64,000 nt of DNA from Clostridiales bacterium (GTDB lineage Bacteria > Bacillota > Clostridia > Peptostreptococcales > Anaerovoracaceae): positions 1 to 64,000 of the forward strand of contig SVCQ01000004.1 in the NCBI GenBank assembly GCA_015058275.1, read 5' to 3'. Positions within the stretch are counted from its first letter, which is position 1. Every line of letters begins with the position of its first letter. Positions 26,044 through 33,818 of this stretch are shown one piece after another. The notes below the pieces were generated by a model. That model ran no database searches. It had not been told where the DNA came from and saw only the letters and a list, made by a program, of their open reading frames with translations. The position numbers and the translations under genes were made by a program.

Positions 26044-26922
26044 ATGCGTGAATTCATTGAATACATGAGAACAGAAAAGCGCAAGGCAGAGAACACTCTC
26101 ATTGCTTACGAGAGGGACCTGCTTGCATTTGAGAAGTACTTAAAGGACAGGGGCTCAAAGGGGCTTGAGGACTGTGACGGAAGCGACGCCGTGGCTTATG
26201 TCATGGAGCTTGGCAACAGCAATAAGTCAAAGGCCACCATCAACCGCAAGGTGTCGGCCCTGAGGACTTACTATGATTACCTCATAGGCAAGGGCCTCAT
26301 GAGCGAGAACCCGTTCTCAAGGATCAAGGCCGTCAAGGGGGACAGGCGCAGGATAGACTATCTCAGCATAGACGAGGCTGCGCGCCTCATGGAGCTGCCT
26401 CTTGACGACAGGAAGGGAGTGCGGGACAAGGCGCTTCTTGAGTTCATGTACGGCACCGGCGCCAGGGTCACCGAGGTGGTCAGGCTGCAGTTTGCCGATG
26501 TCAATCTCAGGATGAATTTCGTGACTTTAAGAGACGCCAACGACGAGAGCCGCATAGTGCCGCTCGGCAGATATGCTTCGGAAGCCATGAGCGCATACAT
26601 AAATGAAGTGTACGATTCATTCAGGGGCATGCCTCATACAGATGAGGATTACGTCTTTGTGAACTTCAGGGGCGAGCCTCTCACCAGGCAGGGCATCTGG
26701 AAGATACTCAAGGACTACGGAGCCGAGATAGGAGCGGCCGACCGCATGACGCCTCAGATACTCCGTGACAGCTTTGCGGTGCACATACTGCAGAACGGAG
26801 GAGACCTCAAAACGCTTCAGGAGCTGATGGGATTTGAGGACATGTCGGTTGGCATCGCATACCTTGCGGTCACCGACATACACGTAAGAGACGTCTTCAG
26901 CAAGTGCCATCCGAGGGCGTAG
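26044..26922 (+). CDS. XerD-like tyrosine recombinase with several catalytic residues replaced
   Basis: A 292-residue protein with the SAM-like N-terminal domain (MREFIEYMRTEKRKAENTLIAYERDL) and tyrosine-recombinase catalytic fold, and in the XerD position after nudF. The first catalytic Arg (R141 in GARVTEVV), second Arg (R241) and nucleophile Tyr (Y273) are present. But the conserved His of the HxxR box is Gln (Q238, TPQILRD), the second His/Trp is Phe (F264, GFEDMS), and the Lys of the beta-hairpin appears replaced (DANDESR in place of GKGNKER). Y273 is spaced 9 residues from F264 as in active enzymes, so the alignment is secure. It may be a weak recombinase, require a partner, or be regulatory only. 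ATG 26044 was chosen; the frame is open upstream inside nudF. Confidence 0.75.
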   Translation: MREFIEYMRTEKRKAENTLIAYERDLLAFEKYLKDRGSKGLEDCDGSDAVAYVMELGNSNKSKATINRKVSALRTYYDYLIGKGLMSENPFSRIKAVKGDRRRIDYLSIDEAARLMELPLDDRKGVRDKALLEFMYGTGARVTEVVRLQFADVNLRMNFVTLRDANDESRIVPLGRYASEAMSAYINEVYDSFRGMPHTDEDYVFVNFRGEPLTRQGIWKILKDYGAEIGAADRMTPQILRDSFAVHILQNGGDLKTLQELMGFEDMSVGIAYLAVTDIHVRDVFSKCHPRA

Positions 26923-26976
26923 ACAGGCCGAAAGGCCAAAAGCAGCGCAGTTTCGGCAAAAAACTCAATAAAACCC

Positions 26977-27005
26977 TTGCAAAGTCCATTGTCTTGTGGT
27001 AACTT
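26977..27005 (+). promoter_or_regulatory. Promoter of rplS
   Basis: TTGCAA at 26977-26982, 17-base spacer, TAACTT at 27000-27005, about 107 bases upstream of the L19 gene. Confidence 0.6.
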
Positions 27006-27049
27006 ATGAAAGCTGTCGACTTCAGGCAGCCAAGGTTATTACGGGCGGT

Positions 27050-27103
27050 CCTCTGGAGACGGCATACGGTCGGAAGCTCCAAGAACGTCTTGAGAGGAAG
27101 GAG
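27050..27103 (+). promoter_or_regulatory. Possible structured leader of rplS (L19 leader-like)
   Basis: CCTCT-GGAG at 27050-27058 can pair with CTCC at 27077-27080 and AGAGG at 27093-27097, the outer pair ending directly before the AAGGAG ribosome site. This fits the idea of a leader that controls L19 translation; a Rfam L19 leader exists in Firmicutes, but I could not test the match. Confidence 0.35.
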
Positions 27104-27111
27104 AGAATAAC

Positions 27112-27453
27112 GTGAACATTTTAGACCAGATCACAATGGACTACAGGAAAGAAGACATTCCTGAATTCAAGGTAGGTGATACTCTCAGAGTACACGTCAA
27201 GATCATCGAGGGCCAGAGAGAGAGAATCCAGGTTTTCGAAGGTTACGTACTCAAGAGACAGCATGGCGGAGTAAACGAGACTTTCACAGTAAGAAAGCTG
27301 TCGAACGGTATCGGCGTAGAGAAGACTTTCCCGCTCCACTCGCCTAAGATCGAAAAGATCGAGGTAGTAAGGAAGGGCAGAGTCAGAAGAGCCAAGCTCA
27401 ACTACATGCGTCAGAGAACCGGTAAAGCTGCCAGGATCAAGAGCGCTGAATAG
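27112..27453 (+). CDS. rplS: 50S ribosomal protein L19
   Basis: A 113-residue ribosomal protein at the 30S-50S interface. The sequence [27 protein letters not shown] ... [23 protein letters not shown] is characteristic. It starts at GTG 27112 with AAGGAGAG upstream. The rplS-rbgA-rnhB order is conserved in Firmicutes. A terminator follows immediately. Confidence 0.97.
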   Translation: MNILDQITMDYRKEDIPEFKVGDTLRVHVKIIEGQRERIQVFEGYVLKRQHGGVNETFTVRKLSNGIGVEKTFPLHSPKIEKIEVVRKGRVRRAKLNYMRQRTGKAARIKSAE

Positions 27454-27463
27454 TGATCGACAT

Positions 27464-27497
27464 GCATACCCGAGGCACCGCCGACGGTATGCTTTTT
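27464..27497 (+). terminator. Intrinsic terminator after rplS
   Basis: GCATACC at 27464-27470 pairs with GGTATGC at 27486-27492, followed by TTTTT. Another hairpin (27514-27553) lies beyond it. Confidence 0.8.
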
Positions 27498-27513
27498 CTT
27501 TACGGCGACGAGG

Positions 27514-27553
27514 CGCTGCGAATGCACGCTCGGCTCACCTTGCATTCGCAGCG
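27514..27553 (+). repeat. 13-bp stem hairpin before rbgA
   Basis: CGCTGCGAATGCA at 27514-27526 is the exact reverse complement of 27541-27553, with a 14-base loop. It has no T tract, so it is probably an RNA structure or small palindromic repeat rather than a terminator. Confidence 0.6.
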
Positions 27554-27586
27554 TGCCAAAGTCAGTAGAAGGACCTATAACATATA

Positions 27587-28432
27587 ATGATAGACAACAT
27601 CAACTGGTATCCGGGTCATATGAAGAAGACCCGCGAGCTAATACAGGACAATCTTAAGGCTGTCGACCTGACCGTTGAGATCGTGGACAGCCGTATTCCC
27701 GTGTCCAGCCGCAACCCCGTGATAGACGAGCTCATATCCGGCAAGCCGAGGATCATTGTGCTCGGCAAGGCGGACCTCGCCGACGAGGCCGAGACAAAGG
27801 CCTGGTGCGAGAGGCTCGGCAGCGCCAAGGGCGTCAGGAGGGTAATGGCCCTCAACCTGCAGTCCGGCGAGAATATCGGCAGGCTGCTCAAGGCCCTCGG
27901 GGCGGAGCAGGACAGAAGGAACGAAGAGAGATCGGTAAAGAGGCCGCTTCGCATCATGATAGTGGGCGTTCCCAATGTCGGCAAGTCGTCTCTCATCAAC
28001 AGGCTGACCGGCAGGAAGTCCGCGCAGACGGGCGATAGGCCGGGAGTCACCAAGGGCAAGCAGTGGCTGACTCTCTCAAACGGCATGCAGCTGCTGGATA
28101 CACCGGGTATACTCTGGCCGAAGTTCGAGGACCCTGAGGTGGGACTCAAGCTCGCGTTCTGCGGCAGCATCAAGGACGATATACTCGGAGTGCAGGATCT
28201 GGGGTTCGAGCTCATAAAAGTGCTCGGAGACAGATACCCTGAGCTCCTAAAAGAGAGGTACAAGCTCGATGAAGTGTCCGAGGACGCGCTCGAGAACATG
28301 GACAATATAGCTCTCAAGAGGGGCTTTATCATGTCCGGCAAGCGCATCGATTATGAGAGGACGGGCAGGACGGTGCTCGATGAGTTCAGGGGCGGCAGGA
28401 TAGGCCGCATCACACTGGAGAGAGCGGAGTAG
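27587..28432 (+). CDS. rbgA: Ribosome biogenesis GTPase RbgA/YlqF (circularly permuted)
   Basis: A 281-residue GTPase that acts late in 50S assembly. Its GTPase motifs are in permuted order: G4 NxxD-like GKADL near residue 55 precedes G1 GVPNVGKSSLIN near 127 and G3 DTPGILW near 170, the mark of the YlqF group. The N-terminal NINWYPGHMKKTRELI is conserved. It starts without a strong ribosome site. The stop codon TAG directly abuts repeat copy 2. Confidence 0.93.
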   Translation: MIDNINWYPGHMKKTRELIQDNLKAVDLTVEIVDSRIPVSSRNPVIDELISGKPRIIVLGKADLADEAETKAWCERLGSAKGVRRVMALNLQSGENIGRLLKALGAEQDRRNEERSVKRPLRIMIVGVPNVGKSSLINRLTGRKSAQTGDRPGVTKGKQWLTLSNGMQLLDTPGILWPKFEDPEVGLKLAFCGSIKDDILGVQDLGFELIKVLGDRYPELLKERYKLDEVSEDALENMDNIALKRGFIMSGKRIDYERTGRTVLDEFRGGRIGRITLERAE

Positions 28433-28537
28433 GAGATCCTAAATGCTTTCTTCATTCATAACGGCGTTGCCGTAATGATGAAAGCATTGATCTTCGGAGG
28501 CTGAGCTCCTTCGATAACTGCTTCGCTCAGGATGACA
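28432..28537 (+). repeat. 106-base dispersed repeat, copy 2
   Basis: Matches 22645-22750 over 106 bases with one mismatch. It starts at the last base of the rbgA stop codon and ends in GCTCAGGATGACA, 22 bases before rnhB. The hairpin AATGCTTTC.../...GAAAGCATT is intact. Confidence 0.85.
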
Positions 28538-28559
28538 CTCTCGTGCCATAACAAATATC

Positions 28560-29900
28560 ATGACTAAAAAAGAGAGACTTGAAAGGGATATAGCCAGGCT
28601 TGCGGAGATGAAGGTCCGCGAGGACGAGCTGAGAAGCGAGGGCTACAGGTATGTAGCGGGCCTCGATGAGGTGGGCAGAGGCCCACTCGCGGGCCCTGTC
28701 TATGCGGCGTGCGTCATACTGCCGCCGGACTTTGATGTGCCGGGAGTCAATGACTCAAAGAAGCTCTCTGCCAAAAGGAGAGAGGAGCTCTCCGGGATAA
28801 TAAAGGAGAGAGCCGTCGCCTGGGGCATAGGCATAGCGGACAATAACGAGATAGACCGCATCAACATACTCGAGGCCACAAAGAACGCCATGAAGAGGGC
28901 CATCTCGGAGACCCGCAGGATGCTGGATGAGAGGGGGCTGCTCGGAGGAAGCGATGCCAGAGATATACTCCTCATAGACGCTGTGAAGCTCGATGCCGGC
29001 ATGCCGGTCGAGTCCATCATAAAAGGCGATGAGAAGTGCCTCTGCATAGCGGCTGCCTCGATAGTGGCCAAGGTCGCCAGGGACTCATACATGACGGAGA
29101 TGGATGCTGTGTATCCGGGATATGACTTCGCGGGGAACAAGGGTTACGGCACTGCCAAACACTACGAGGGCCTCAGGACTATGGGCAAGACGCCTATACA
29201 CAGGCTCACGTTCCTCAGGAAGTTCGATGAGGATCCGAACACCGGACATGATCACAGGGCAAATGACAAGGAGGCTGCCGGAGTGGCTAAGGGCAAAAAG
29301 GTATACGCTGTCAGGAAGGGCAGGACAACAGGGATATTCATGAGCTGGGACGACTGCAAGGCACAGGTCGACGGCTTTGCCGGAGCGGAGTACAAGAGCT
29401 TTGCAGACCCTGCAGAGGCCATGGCCTATCTCGGCCTTGAGGACGGAGCTGTTTCGCAGGACAGATTCCCTGAAGGAGTCAGGGCTTACGTGGACGGAAG
29501 CTACGATGCGGGCAGCGGCAGATACTCATGCGGCATAGTCATCGTGGACACGGATGCAGAGGGCAACAGCACGACGACTGAGCTCAATTCGACCTTCGAT
29601 GATCCGGAGGCCGCAAAGCAGAGGAATGTCGCGGGAGAGGTCATGGGATCGAGGCTCGCCATTGAATACTGCCTGTCAAAAGGCATAGGCTCTGTAGAGA
29701 TATATCACGACTATGAGGGCATAGGAGCCTGGGCCGACAGGAGGTGGAAGGCCAACAATCCGCTTACTCAGGGCTACAGGGACTATGTCGCCGAGGCCAG
29801 GAAGACCATGGAGATAAGCTTTGTAAAGGTCAAGGCCCACGCCGGCAATAAGTACAACGAGGCGGCGGACAGGCTCGCAAAAGAAGCGCTTCAGGAATAA
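28560..29900 (+). CDS. RNase HII fused to a viroplasmin-type RNase HI
   Basis: A 446-residue protein made of three parts. Residues 1-225 are RNase HII (rnhB): YVAGLDEVGRGPLAGPVYA with catalytic D36 and E37, and later DAVKLD and the usual SIIKGDEKC...SIVAKVARD. Residues about 240-290 are a viroplasmin/Caulimovirus-type hybrid-binding domain (KKVYAVRKGRTTGIF...W...C). Residues about 303-445 are an RNase HI with D (VDGSYD), E (AGEVMGSRLA), D (HDYEGIGAW) and the final D (EAADRLAKEAL). So both types of RNA-DNA hybrid-cleaving enzyme are in one polypeptide, with no in-frame stop between. Position after rbgA is the normal one for rnhB. I do not know of such a fusion as a standard arrangement. Confidence 0.9.
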   Translation: MTKKERLERDIARLAEMKVREDELRSEGYRYVAGLDEVGRGPLAGPVYAACVILPPDFDVPGVNDSKKLSAKRREELSGIIKERAVAWGIGIADNNEIDRINILEATKNAMKRAISETRRMLDERGLLGGSDARDILLIDAVKLDAGMPVESIIKGDEKCLCIAAASIVAKVARDSYMTEMDAVYPGYDFAGNKGYGTAKHYEGLRTMGKTPIHRLTFLRKFDEDPNTGHDHRANDKEAAGVAKGKKVYAVRKGRTTGIFMSWDDCKAQVDGFAGAEYKSFADPAEAMAYLGLEDGAVSQDRFPEGVRAYVDGSYDAGSGRYSCGIVIVDTDAEGNSTTTELNSTFDDPEAAKQRNVAGEVMGSRLAIEYCLSKGIGSVEIYHDYEGIGAWADRRWKANNPLTQGYRDYVAEARKTMEISFVKVKAHAGNKYNEAADRLAKEALQE

Positions 29901-29913
29901 AAGAAAAAAAGGG

Positions 29914-29942
29914 TGGAATTATCAGCCGTTTATGTCTATAAT
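29914..29942 (+). promoter_or_regulatory. Candidate promoter of tRNA-Val
   Basis: TATAAT at 29937-29942, 17 bases after a poor -35 (TGGAAT at 29914-29919), 26 bases before the tRNA. Confidence 0.5.
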
Positions 29943-29968
29943 AGTCACTGTAGTCATTTCGGCTTTGA

Positions 29969-30044
29969 GGTCTATTAGCTCAGTTGGGAGAGCGACAGGG
30001 TGACAACCTGTAGGTCATTGGTTCAAGTCCAATATAGGCCACCA
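29969..30044 (+). tRNA. tRNA-Val (anticodon GAC)
   Basis: The cloverleaf folds with a seven-base acceptor stem (GGTCTAT/ATAGGCC), anticodon stem ACAGG/CCTGT, loop GTGACAA giving GAC, five-base variable region AGGTC and T stem ATTGG/CCAAT with the loop TTCAAGT. The CCA is encoded at 30042-30044. Confidence 0.95.
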
Positions 30045-30048
30045 GGGA

Positions 30049-30072
30049 GGCGGGGTATACCCGCCGTTTTTT
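30049..30072 (+). terminator. Terminator directly after tRNA-Val
   Basis: GGCGGG at 30049-30054 pairs with CCCGCC at 30060-30065, followed by G and six Ts. Confidence 0.8.
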
Positions 30073-30089
30073 ATAGGGGTCAGACAGGT

Positions 30090-32531
30090 ATGAGCACGGT
30101 CAAACCGGAAGATAACGACAACAAACCTATAATAAGCGAGGACGAAGAGGACGGGGCTCAGTTCCGATGGGCCATGCCGGGCGAGGTCAGCATGACGCTC
30201 CCGATCGAGGAGGCTGAGGCGCAGCTGAGGGAAAGGCAGAAGGCCGCTCAGGCAAAGAAGGAGATCCCAAAGAAGGGGCCAAAGCCTGCAAAGGTAAAGA
30301 AGGAGCGTCCTAAGAAGGAGCCAAAGCCTGCAAAGGTAAAGAAGGAGCGGCCTAAGAAGGAGCCAAAGCCTGCAAAGGTAAAGAAGGAGCGTCCTAAAAA
30401 GGAGCCAAAGCCTGCAAAGGTAAAAAAGGAACGTCCGAAGAAGGAATTCAGGAAGCCGGAGATAAAGCTCAGCGTCCCGAAGGTTTTGCTTGCTCTTATC
30501 GCCGCTGTTATACTCGGGGCGTTCTGCTATGCGCTCATCATCATATCAGGCACCGGGAAGATCACACCTGAGGCCATCTATTCAAAAATGGAGATGAGCT
30601 CCTACCTCTACGATTCAGACGGCAGGGAGATAGACAGGATCTACTATACGGAGGACCGCGAGACGGTCTCGATCAGCCAGATCCCCAAGGTAACAAGGGA
30701 TGCCTTCATAGCGATCGAGGACAAGACCTTTTACGAGCATCACGGCTTCAACTTCAGGAGGATGATCGGAGCCGTATTCAACATGCTCACAGGGAGATCG
30801 GGCGAGATAAGCGGCACTTCGACCATCACCCAGCAGCTTGCACGTAATGTGTATCTGTCGGATGTCAAGAGTCAGAGGTCGATCAACCGCAAGTTCAAGG
30901 AGATGGTATACGCGTGGGAGATAGAGCGCGCCCTGACCAAGGACGAGATACTGGAGGCCTATCTCAATACGATATACCTCGGATACGGCAATTACGGCAT
31001 CAAGGCCGCGGCCAGGACATACTTCGACAAGGACGTCAACAAGCTCGATCTGGCACAGAGCGCGGCGCTGGCTGCGCTGCCTCAGGCGCCTGACAGCTAT
31101 GCCCTTCTCAGAGACGACAAGGGTGAGGACACCGTATATCTCAAAAAGTATGATGTCTATGCCAACGACCTTTCAAAGGAGAGGCGGGGGCTTGTGCTTG
31201 ACCTGATGGTCGAGCAGGGCTATGTCACCAAAAAGCAGGCCGACAAGGCCAGAGTTGATATAACAAAGATACTCAGGCCGTGCTTCGATGAGGGCAATTC
31301 AAACGAATACACATACTTCACCCAGTATGCGGTATCTCAGGTCATAAAGGACATGTCCGAAAGGTACAACATGTCAGAGGCCGAGGCCGAGCGCTATGTA
31401 TATACAGGCGGCCTCAGGATACGCACTACCGTTGACTCGGAGGTACAAAAGATCATCAACGATGCCTTCGACAACGACTATAACTTCCCGTACTCTGAGG
31501 AGACTCCTCAGGCTGCAATGGTTGTGACCGAGGTCGGTACAGGACGCATCGCGGGCATGGTCGGAGGCAGAGGAGCCCCTGAGGGCAGGAACCTCTTCAA
31601 CAGAGCGACATCCCCGCGTCAGCCGGGATCGTCCATCAAGCCGCTTACGGTATACTCGGCGGCTCTTCAGAAGAGCTTCGACTGCGCAGAGGAGGGCAGG
31701 ACCTTCCCGTTTATAGACTACGGCTTTGACAGACAGGGCGCTGACTACTGGGGCGACTACATAACCGCTTCATCCACGGTAACAGACGAGAGGATGTTCA
31801 TCAACGGAGAGATCTGGCCGCAGAACTTCTCAAGGAGGTTCACGGGCAGGCAGACCTTCAGGTCGGCTCTCCAGCAGTCTATCAATACCTGCGCTGTCAA
31901 GATACAGCTCCAGGTGGGAGCGGACTACTCGATGAAGCTCCTCAAAAAGTTCGGCATAACGACGGCCGTAGACGATACTTCCAAGTCCGTCAACGACATG
32001 AACTCCGCAGCCCTCGGACTCGGAGCCATGGCGTACGGCGTGACCCCTCTCGACATGGCCATGGCATATGCTGTATTCCCGGGCGGGGGAGTAAGGAACA
32101 CTCCTGTGTGCTACACTGAGGTGACTGATTCATCCGGCAAGGTCCTGCTGACCGGCAGATCATCAAAGGTAAAGGTGCTCGACGAGGGAGTAGCCTTCAT
32201 CATGACTGACTGCCTCAAGTCGGTAGTATCAAGGGGCATCGCGAGGAGCGCTTCTGTATACGGAGTCCAGTCCGGAGGCAAGACCGGTACCACCAACGAC
32301 ACAGCCGACATATGGTTCTGCGGATTCGTGCCGGATTACTCGGCTGCACTCTGGATAGGCACCGACAAGAACAGCGCCATGAACACGACATCCAATACCG
32401 CTGCATCGCTCTGGTCACAGATCATGAGACAGATACCTGACATAGCGGAGGGACAGTATCCTGAGATGCCTGAGGATGTGGTGATGCAGTACGGAGAGTA
32501 TTACACCGAGGGGACCCAGCCGTGGCGATGA
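30090..32531 (+). CDS. Class A penicillin-binding protein (glycosyltransferase and transpeptidase)
   Basis: An 813-residue bifunctional peptidoglycan synthase of the PBP1A type. A cytoplasmic tail of about 130 residues, containing four copies of a 14-residue basic unit (EPKPAKVKKERPKK), precedes one membrane helix near 131-153 (VPKVLLALIAAVILGAF). The glycosyltransferase domain follows, with the catalytic Glu E210 in AIEDKTFYEHHG and the motif TSTITQQLARN. The transpeptidase domain has the nucleophile S514 in QPGSSIKPL, SIN near 600 and GGKTGTTND near 730. The start ATG 30090 is downstream of the terminator of tRNA-Val. The reading frame is open into the tRNA, which is not coding. Confidence 0.93.
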   Translation: MSTVKPEDNDNKPIISEDEEDGAQFRWAMPGEVSMTLPIEEAEAQLRERQKAAQAKKEIPKKGPKPAKVKKERPKKEPKPAKVKKERPKKEPKPAKVKKERPKKEPKPAKVKKERPKKEFRKPEIKLSVPKVLLALIAAVILGAFCYALIIISGTGKITPEAIYSKMEMSSYLYDSDGREIDRIYYTEDRETVSISQIPKVTRDAFIAIEDKTFYEHHGFNFRRMIGAVFNMLTGRSGEISGTSTITQQLARNVYLSDVKSQRSINRKFKEMVYAWEIERALTKDEILEAYLNTIYLGYGNYGIKAAARTYFDKDVNKLDLAQSAALAALPQAPDSYALLRDDKGEDTVYLKKYDVYANDLSKERRGLVLDLMVEQGYVTKKQADKARVDITKILRPCFDEGNSNEYTYFTQYAVSQVIKDMSERYNMSEAEAERYVYTGGLRIRTTVDSEVQKIINDAFDNDYNFPYSEETPQAAMVVTEVGTGRIAGMVGGRGAPEGRNLFNRATSPRQPGSSIKPLTVYSAALQKSFDCAEEGRTFPFIDYGFDRQGADYWGDYITASSTVTDERMFINGEIWPQNFSRRFTGRQTFRSALQQSINTCAVKIQLQVGADYSMKLLKKFGITTAVDDTSKSVNDMNSAALGLGAMAYGVTPLDMAMAYAVFPGGGVRNTPVCYTEVTDSSGKVLLTGRSSKVKVLDEGVAFIMTDCLKSVVSRGIARSASVYGVQSGGKTGTTNDTADIWFCGFVPDYSAALWIGTDKNSAMNTTSNTAASLWSQIMRQIPDIAEGQYPEMPEDVVMQYGEYYTEGTQPWR
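30279..30446 (+). repeat. Four tandem 42-base units in the PBP gene
   Basis: The unit begins CCAAAGCCTGCAAAGG and is repeated at 30279, 30321, 30363 and 30405 with few changes; units encode a basic 14-residue repeat on the cytoplasmic side of the PBP. Confidence 0.9.
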
Positions 32532-32535
32532 ACTA

Positions 32536-32564
32536 TTTACCTGCAGGGCGGGGTGTAGTAATAT
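32536..32564 (+). promoter_or_regulatory. Candidate promoter for the ATP-grasp/esterase pair
   Basis: TTTACC at 32536-32541, 17-base spacer, TAATAT at 32559-32564, between the PBP stop (32531) and the ATP-grasp start (32608). Confidence 0.55.
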
Positions 32565-32607
32565 AGATGCAAGTTTTTTAAAGGGAAAAGAGAAAGGCAA
32601 GGGGAAG

Positions 32608-33804
32608 ATGAACTTCATATTCATATCACCGAATTTCCCGCATACGTACTGGCAGTTCTGCGACAGGCTCAGGAGGAACGGAGTCAACGTGCTGGGCATA
32701 GGCGATGCACCTTATGACGATCTTGAGCAGTCTCTAAAGGAGGCGCTGACCGAGTACTATAAGGTAGATAACATGGAGGACTACGACCAGATGTACCGCG
32801 CGGTGGCATATCTGGCGCACAGGCACGGCAGGATCGACTGGCTTGAATCCAACAACGAGTACTGGCTCGAGCAGGATGCAAGACTGAGAGAGGACTTCAA
32901 CATCACTACAGGCGTTCATCCTGATGAGCTTGCCCTGTGGAAGAGCAAGTCCGCCATGAAGCCTGTATACAGGGAGGCCGGCATTCCTACGGCCCGCAAC
33001 CACAAGGTCACGGACAAGGATGCCGCAAAGAAATTCCTTGAGGAGATCGGAGGCTATCCGGTCATCGTAAAGCCTGACATCGGAGTCGGAGCTGCCGATA
33101 CATGGAAGCTCGAAAACGACAATGACCTCGACTGGTTCTATGACAACCTCCCTGACCATCCTTATGTGATGGAGGAGTTCGTAGTCGGTAATATCTGGTC
33201 TTATGACGCAATTTGCGATGCCGACAGCAATGTGCTCTTCGAGAGCTCGAACTGGTTCCCGCCTTCCATAGCGGACCTCGTCAACAAGGGCATTGAGATG
33301 ACATATTACACGACGCCTGAGGTACCGCCTCAGCTTAGAGAGTACGGGCGCAAGGCTCTCAAGGCCTTCAAGGTCAGGAGCAGGTACGTGCACTTCGAGT
33401 TCTTCTGCCTGACAGAGGCGAGGAAGAACCTCGGCAATGTCGGTGAGTTCGTCGGACTCGAGGTCAATATGAGACCTGCGGGCGGCTATACTCCTGACAT
33501 GATGAACTACGCGCGCAATACAGATGTATATGAGATCTGGGCAGAGATGGCAGCCTACAACGAGCGCCGCCTGCCTGACATAGGCGGAGATCAGTATTGC
33601 ATATACGCTTCACGCAAGGACATCCATCAGTATCTGCACACCCACGAGGAAGTGCTTGAAAAGTACGGCGATCATATGAAGATGTGCGAGCGCATGCCGG
33701 ACGTGCTGTCGGGAGCCATGGGCAACCAGATGTACACGGCGGTGTTCGATACGCTCGATGAGGTAAAGGAATTCGTAGATTTCGTAGAGCATCATAAGTG
33801 TTGA
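32608..33804 (+). CDS. ATP-grasp ligase-like protein of unknown substrate
   Basis: A 398-residue enzyme with the ATP-grasp fold, whose members join a carboxylate to an amine or thiol using ATP. The nucleotide-binding stretch YPVIVKPDIGVGAADTWKLEND and the metal-binding NMRPAGGYTPD near residue 290 are visible; the N-terminal FIFISPNFPHTYWQF looks like a Rossmann-type pre-ATP-grasp domain. It resembles carbamoyl phosphate synthase-like or D-alanine-ligase-like enzymes but no substrate motif is recognisable. It is immediately followed (14 bases) by the esterase gene on the same transcript. Confidence 0.7.
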   Translation: MNFIFISPNFPHTYWQFCDRLRRNGVNVLGIGDAPYDDLEQSLKEALTEYYKVDNMEDYDQMYRAVAYLAHRHGRIDWLESNNEYWLEQDARLREDFNITTGVHPDELALWKSKSAMKPVYREAGIPTARNHKVTDKDAAKKFLEEIGGYPVIVKPDIGVGAADTWKLENDNDLDWFYDNLPDHPYVMEEFVVGNIWSYDAICDADSNVLFESSNWFPPSIADLVNKGIEMTYYTTPEVPPQLREYGRKALKAFKVRSRYVHFEFFCLTEARKNLGNVGEFVGLEVNMRPAGGYTPDMMNYARNTDVYEIWAEMAAYNERRLPDIGGDQYCIYASRKDIHQYLHTHEEVLEKYGDHMKMCERMPDVLSGAMGNQMYTAVFDTLDEVKEFVDFVEHHKC

Positions 33805-33818
33805 ACGGAGACAGGAGA

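Noticed and set aside
29969..30089. N-terminal extension of the PBP reading frame into the tRNA
   Set aside because: The frame from 30000 crosses tRNA-Val and its terminator; the true start is ATG 30090.
30279..30446. 42-base repeats considered as CRISPR or minisatellite
   Set aside because: Contiguous, in-frame and coding; part of the PBP gene.
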